From Bifidobacterium cebidarum (GTDB taxonomy: Bacteria; Actinomycetota; Actinomycetes; Actinomycetales; Bifidobacteriaceae): 64,000 bases of DNA. Below, piece after piece: positions 60,868-64,000 of this stretch (position 1 is its first letter; each line of letters opens with the position of its first letter). Both the position numbers and the translations under genes were made by a program. Location: positions 1 through 64,000 of the forward strand of contig NZ_WBVS01000010.1 in NCBI RefSeq assembly GCF_009193305.1, in the 5' to 3' direction. The notes below the pieces were generated by a model that worked only from the letters and a program-made list of their open reading frames with translations, was not told the origin of the DNA and did no database searches.

Positions 60868-62276
60868 GCCTGTGCCTCCGCATCATCGTGGTTGGATTCG
60901 GACTCGATTGTTTCGGTTTCGCTCACCGAACCCCAGTCGCCATCAGCGGCGAAAAGCTTATCGGCGCGGTAGAAGGCCAGTCGCAGCGCAGCCAGAATGG
61001 CGAGTACCACAATGGTGCCGAGGCCACCCCAGACCATCTGCCAGATCAGTGAGGAGGAAGCGGTGACTTCATGGCCAGAAGCGATGGCGGCAGCTAACGG
61101 CTTGGTGCTGAACACGCCAGCCACCAGTCCGATTACATAGAACGGCAGCGTAGTGAAGAACACTTCCAGCATGAGCTGCCAGCCAAGACGGCCACGCGAA
61201 ACACCGGAAACCAGCGCCATGCCGATTTCATCGTCGCGCTTCGGTCCCCACACGCCAACGAGCACCAGTGCGAGCAGCAGCACGCCACCCACCGCGAGCA
61301 GCACGATCGTGCCGGTCTTCACATTGCCGGCCACCGCGTCGAGCGGCTCAAGGGACTTGTTATAGGCCTCAAGCGAGGGAGAAGACACCGTGTAGCCGGA
61401 TGCCGGCAGCTTGGACTTCTTGAACGTGTTGACGAGCTTCTTGTAACCGGCGGCATCCGAGGCGTTGAACACCACGTTCAGATCGGGCACCTTCCAGCCG
61501 GAGACCGAAGAGTCGCCGGTTTGCGGATCGAGACCGGCCTCGGCGAAGGTCTGATAGTTGGTGAAGATCGCGTTCTCGCGGTTGCGGGCGGTCACCACCG
61601 GGTTGTCGGCGGTGGAACCGGCGGTGTATTCGTAGATGCCGCGCACGGTGAGCTCGTAGGTGGTGGAAGCGTCGGAAGCGGTGGCTACCTTGAACTTATC
61701 GCCGACCTTCAGGTTGTTGGCCTTGGCGAACGCGGAGGAGACCAACGCGCTCGTCGTGTCGGGGTCGGAGGACTGGTTGTCGTAGCTCAGATTCTTGCCG
61801 CTCACGATCTTGAACGTGCCCAGATCGCTGGCGGAGGCCGCATCCTTGGTCCAGAACGCGCGCCAGATGAGCTGGCCGCCGGTCTTGTCATCAGAGGCCG
61901 AACCAAGCGAATCGCCGCTCACGGCCTTGAGGTCCCCGGAAACACGCGCCGGCACGGTTTCGGTGACCGTGAAGTCCAGCGTCACGCCAGCCTGCTGAAT
62001 GATCGTGGCGTACTCGGTGTAATCGGTCCACGTCATGTAATGCTTGGTGGACGCCGAATCGGTGGGGGAGACCTTCTTCCAGGAAGCGGCGCTCGGCCGC
62101 ACGGCCAAGGTGGCCTTCTGCACGTCATAATCATCGGTGTGCGCGGTGTGATTCTCCTGCACGATAGCCAGCCCGGCAACAGTGCCGAAAGTGACCACCA
62201 GTGTGATAAGCGCGGTCAGGACCGTGCGCCCCTTCGAGCGCGTCAAAGCCCGCCAAGCGTTGCTGAGGACGAACAT
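60864..62276 (-). CDS. FtsX/MacB-like ABC permease
   Basis: A 470-residue membrane protein. One N-terminal helix (LTALITLVVTFGTVAGLAIV, about 19-38) is followed by a large extracellular domain (about 40-310) rich in Ser, Thr and Asp, then three C-terminal helices, the plan of MacB/FtsX/LolE permeases. WGPKRDDEIGMALVSGVSRGRLGWQ matches the ATPase-coupling loop between C-terminal helices. The tail is acidic. It is encoded first in the pair with the ATPase-like gene. Such systems usually act mechanically on envelope substrates rather than as simple importers. Confidence 0.85.
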   Translation of the reverse strand: MFVLSNAWRALTRSKGRTVLTALITLVVTFGTVAGLAIVQENHTAHTDDYDVQKATLAVRPSAASWKKVSPTDSASTKHYMTWTDYTEYATIIQQAGVTLDFTVTETVPARVSGDLKAVSGDSLGSASDDKTGGQLIWRAFWTKDAASASDLGTFKIVSGKNLSYDNQSSDPDTTSALVSSAFAKANNLKVGDKFKVATASDASTTYELTVRGIYEYTAGSTADNPVVTARNRENAIFTNYQTFAEAGLDPQTGDSSVSGWKVPDLNVVFNASDAAGYKKLVNTFKKSKLPASGYTVSSPSLEAYNKSLEPLDAVAGNVKTGTIVLLAVGGVLLLALVLVGVWGPKRDDEIGMALVSGVSRGRLGWQLMLEVFFTTLPFYVIGLVAGVFSTKPLAAAIASGHEVTASSSLIWQMVWGGLGTIVVLAILAALRLAFYRADKLFAADGDWGSVSETETIESESNHDDAEAQA

Positions 62277-62520
62277 GTGTGTACCTCTCCCGTTCTCCTA
62301 AGCCGAAACTCTCTGGTTCGCGGCGACCTGCGCCGCGGGACCGAATCATTCGAACTTCTCGAAACTAATCAATACGGCTCCACTATTATTGCGCTTCGTG
62401 ACCGTTGTCTTGCGCATTACTGTTATACCTCTCAATGAAGTCTGAAAGTATTCTGGGAATGCGATGGCGAATGTGAGCGGATTTACCTCAATCAGAGGAA
62501 GAACCGGCCTGAATTCTGCG

Positions 62521-62551
62521 AACTTAGGTATACTGCGACATTAGCTAAGTT
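62521..62551. promoter_or_regulatory. promoter with flanking inverted repeat before the DUF4012 gene
   Basis: AACTTAG (62521-62527) and CTAAGTT (62545-62551) form an inverted repeat around the putative -10 TATACT (62529-62534). A repressor bound here would cover the promoter. The start codon is 50 bases further. Confidence 0.5.
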
Positions 62552-62601
62552 AGTGCATTGCAATGGCAGAGGCATGTCTTCAATCTGGGAAGTAGGTGAG
62601 C

Positions 62602-64000
62602 ATGCGACCTAATTCAGGGCGTCATGGGCGTCGTGACAGCAGTTCTTCCGTTACCGATGGTCAGCTGGGCGGCGTACCTGACAAGGCTTCCAAGGGAGCC
62701 CAACATGTCAATCGCAAAGGTCGCTTGCTGCTCACTGTGAAGCCGGTTTGGTCGCGTGTTCTCATAGTGGTGCTTCTGGTGTTATTCGCATCGGTGACTT
62801 GCGTGACTACGCTGTATGCGGCATCCGCGGCTCGTCTGGTCAATGGTGCGCGGCTGGTGATGACTTCCACGCAAAATCTTGCCAACGCGGCCCTTGGCTG
62901 CGGCAGTGATGAGAGTCTTTCGGACGCCGCCAAAAATCTGGTGAAGGGCACCAATGATCTGAATGAGGAACTGAGCTCCCCGCATTGGGATTTCATCCAG
63001 GACCATACCCGTTATGGCAGTGACATTACTGCGGCGCGTGAAATGCTCGCTTCGGTGGATACACTGGTCAACGGGCCGTTCACGGATTTGACGAACCTGG
63101 CAAACCAGCTTCAGGGTCTTTCCATGAAAGACAATACGGTGGATGTCAGTGCTCTGATGAGCATGCCGAAGATCATGAAGTCCACTCATCAGAGCCTCAA
63201 GGCGCAGATCGCCAAGCTGGATAAGATTCCGCAGCCGAGCATCGGCAAGGTGGCGCTGGCGCTTAATGCCGAGAAATCCGCTCTGAACACGCTAGATTCC
63301 ATGCTGTCTGAATATGATGCGTTGATTCAGCTGTTGCCCCAGCTGTTGGGAAAGAATGAGAAGCGTACGTATCTCGTACTGGTGCAAAACCCGGCTGAGC
63401 TTCGTTCCGCCGGCGGCATGGTAGGTACGATCGCCGCGGTCACCGCCGATAAGGGCAAGGTGACGATCGGTGATTTTGAATCCACGTATGGTTGGGACAC
63501 TCCCGAGGCCATGGACGACACAGTACTGGAGGAACGTGATGTGTTCGGTGCCACGTTCGATCAGTACCCCGCAACGACCACTATCGATCCGGAGTTCCAG
63601 CGCGTCGCTTTGCTGAACAAGTATCTGTGGTCGTATCAGAAGGGCAATGGCGGGAAGAACGTCGCCGGCGTCATTGGCCTGGATCCGGTGTTCCTGCAGT
63701 CGTTGCTGGGGGCGACCGGCGAGGTGAAACTTTCGGACGGCAAGGTAATGAACGGCTCGACCGTGGTGCCGTTCCTGCTGCATGACCTATACGTCGAGCA
63801 CCCCAATTTCGTCGACCAAAACAATTATGTGTCCGAAGCCGCGCATGAAATCATGACCCATGTGCTTGATAACGCCAACGGTTCGAATGCCGGCTCATTG
63901 CTCAAGGCTATCCGCCAGACATCCGCCGATGGCAATTTCAAGTTGTGGATGAAGGATAAGTCGGAGCAGGAAGCCCTTATTTCCACCGGACTGATCGATG
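62602..64000 (+). CDS. DUF4012 family membrane-anchored protein (cut by window end)
   Basis: The frame is open from ATG 62602 to the last base (466 codons so far). A Ser/Arg-rich cytoplasmic start is followed by a membrane helix (VLIVVLLVLFASVTCVTTLYA, about residues 52-72) and an extracellular part. The segment LLGKNEKRTYLVLVQNPAELR, then SAGGMVGTIAAV, is the hallmark of DUF4012, a family of actinobacterial surface proteins often found in exopolysaccharide or cell-envelope regions. AGTAGGTGAG lies before the ATG. Function is unknown; the 3' end lies outside the window. Confidence 0.85.
   Translation, partial: MRPNSGRHGRRDSSSSVTDGQLGGVPDKASKGAQHVNRKGRLLLTVKPVWSRVLIVVLLVLFASVTCVTTLYAASAARLVNGARLVMTSTQNLANAALGCGSDESLSDAAKNLVKGTNDLNEELSSPHWDFIQDHTRYGSDITAAREMLASVDTLVNGPFTDLTNLANQLQGLSMKDNTVDVSALMSMPKIMKSTHQSLKAQIAKLDKIPQPSIGKVALALNAEKSALNTLDSMLSEYDALIQLLPQLLGKNEKRTYLVLVQNPAELRSAGGMVGTIAAVTADKGKVTIGDFESTYGWDTPEAMDDTVLEERDVFGATFDQYPATTTIDPEFQRVALLNKYLWSYQKGNGGKNVAGVIGLDPVFLQSLLGATGEVKLSDGKVMNGSTVVPFLLHDLYVEHPNFVDQNNYVSEAAHEIMTHVLDNANGSNAGSLLKAIRQTSADGNFKLWMKDKSEQEALISTGLID

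Overview
The window looks like a chromosomal segment of a Bifidobacterium, most probably B. longum. The reasons are high-GC coding with GGC/AAG/CTG-rich codon use, actinobacterial-style proteins, and a dense set of plant- or host-glycan genes, each with its own LacI-family regulator and sugar transporter. The species call is inference from protein character; no database was searched.

Layout. 0-0.2 kb: 3' end of an rRNA operon (5S rRNA and terminator). 0.2-7.5 kb: a small Cys-rich protein, a leftward block (DUF4235 protein, nitroreductase, two overlapping YhgE/Pip membrane proteins) and a histidine phosphatase. 7.8-13.9 kb: a sugar ABC importer (lipoprotein, divergent LacI repressor, two permeases) followed by a DUF624 membrane protein. 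14-17.4 kb: two divergent APC amino-acid permeases. 17.8-29.6 kb: a compact glycan locus with GH36, LacI, ABC importer, GH127 and a surface-anchored GH39. The GH39 enzyme probably trims arabinogalactan-type side chains outside the cell; the ABC system would import the product, and GH36 and GH127 would split it inside. 29.7-35.3 kb: DinD, a MarR regulator and a heterodimeric ABC exporter. 35.5-38.5 kb: ApbE-like flavin transferase, GPH-type sugar symporter and tRNA-Ala(CGC). 38.5-42.6 kb: rsmI, two small hypothetical genes and metG. 42.6-45.1 kb: a low-density stretch with a candidate sRNA, a decayed DUF559 fragment, a small hydrophobic peptide gene and an orphan solute-binding lipoprotein. 45.4-53.9 kb: a very large GH2-like enzyme, a GPH symporter, a LacI regulator and a second GPH/MFS transporter. 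54-64 kb: TatD nuclease, Kup potassium transporter, class-II glutamine amidotransferase, HD-domain protein, an unusual ABC pair (ATPase lacking a recognisable Walker A, plus an FtsX/MacB-type permease), and the start of a DUF4012 membrane protein cut by the window end.

Four things stand out beyond gene content. (1) Six intergenic arrays of short repeats, in alternating or nested orientation, all lie at gene 3' ends. Most have their own repeat sequence but all share the same architecture. (2) A TGGCAAA motif spaced by exactly 10 or 14 nt occurs in two promoter regions and suggests a shared regulator for a small peptide gene, an orphan sugar-binding protein and the GH2-like gene. (3) A LacI operator (AGGAAA-N2-TTTCCT) is present before GH36 and before the ABC operon, with a core copy inside the binding-protein gene. 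(4) The ABC pair at 59.6-62.3 kb has a pseudo-ATPase-like partner.
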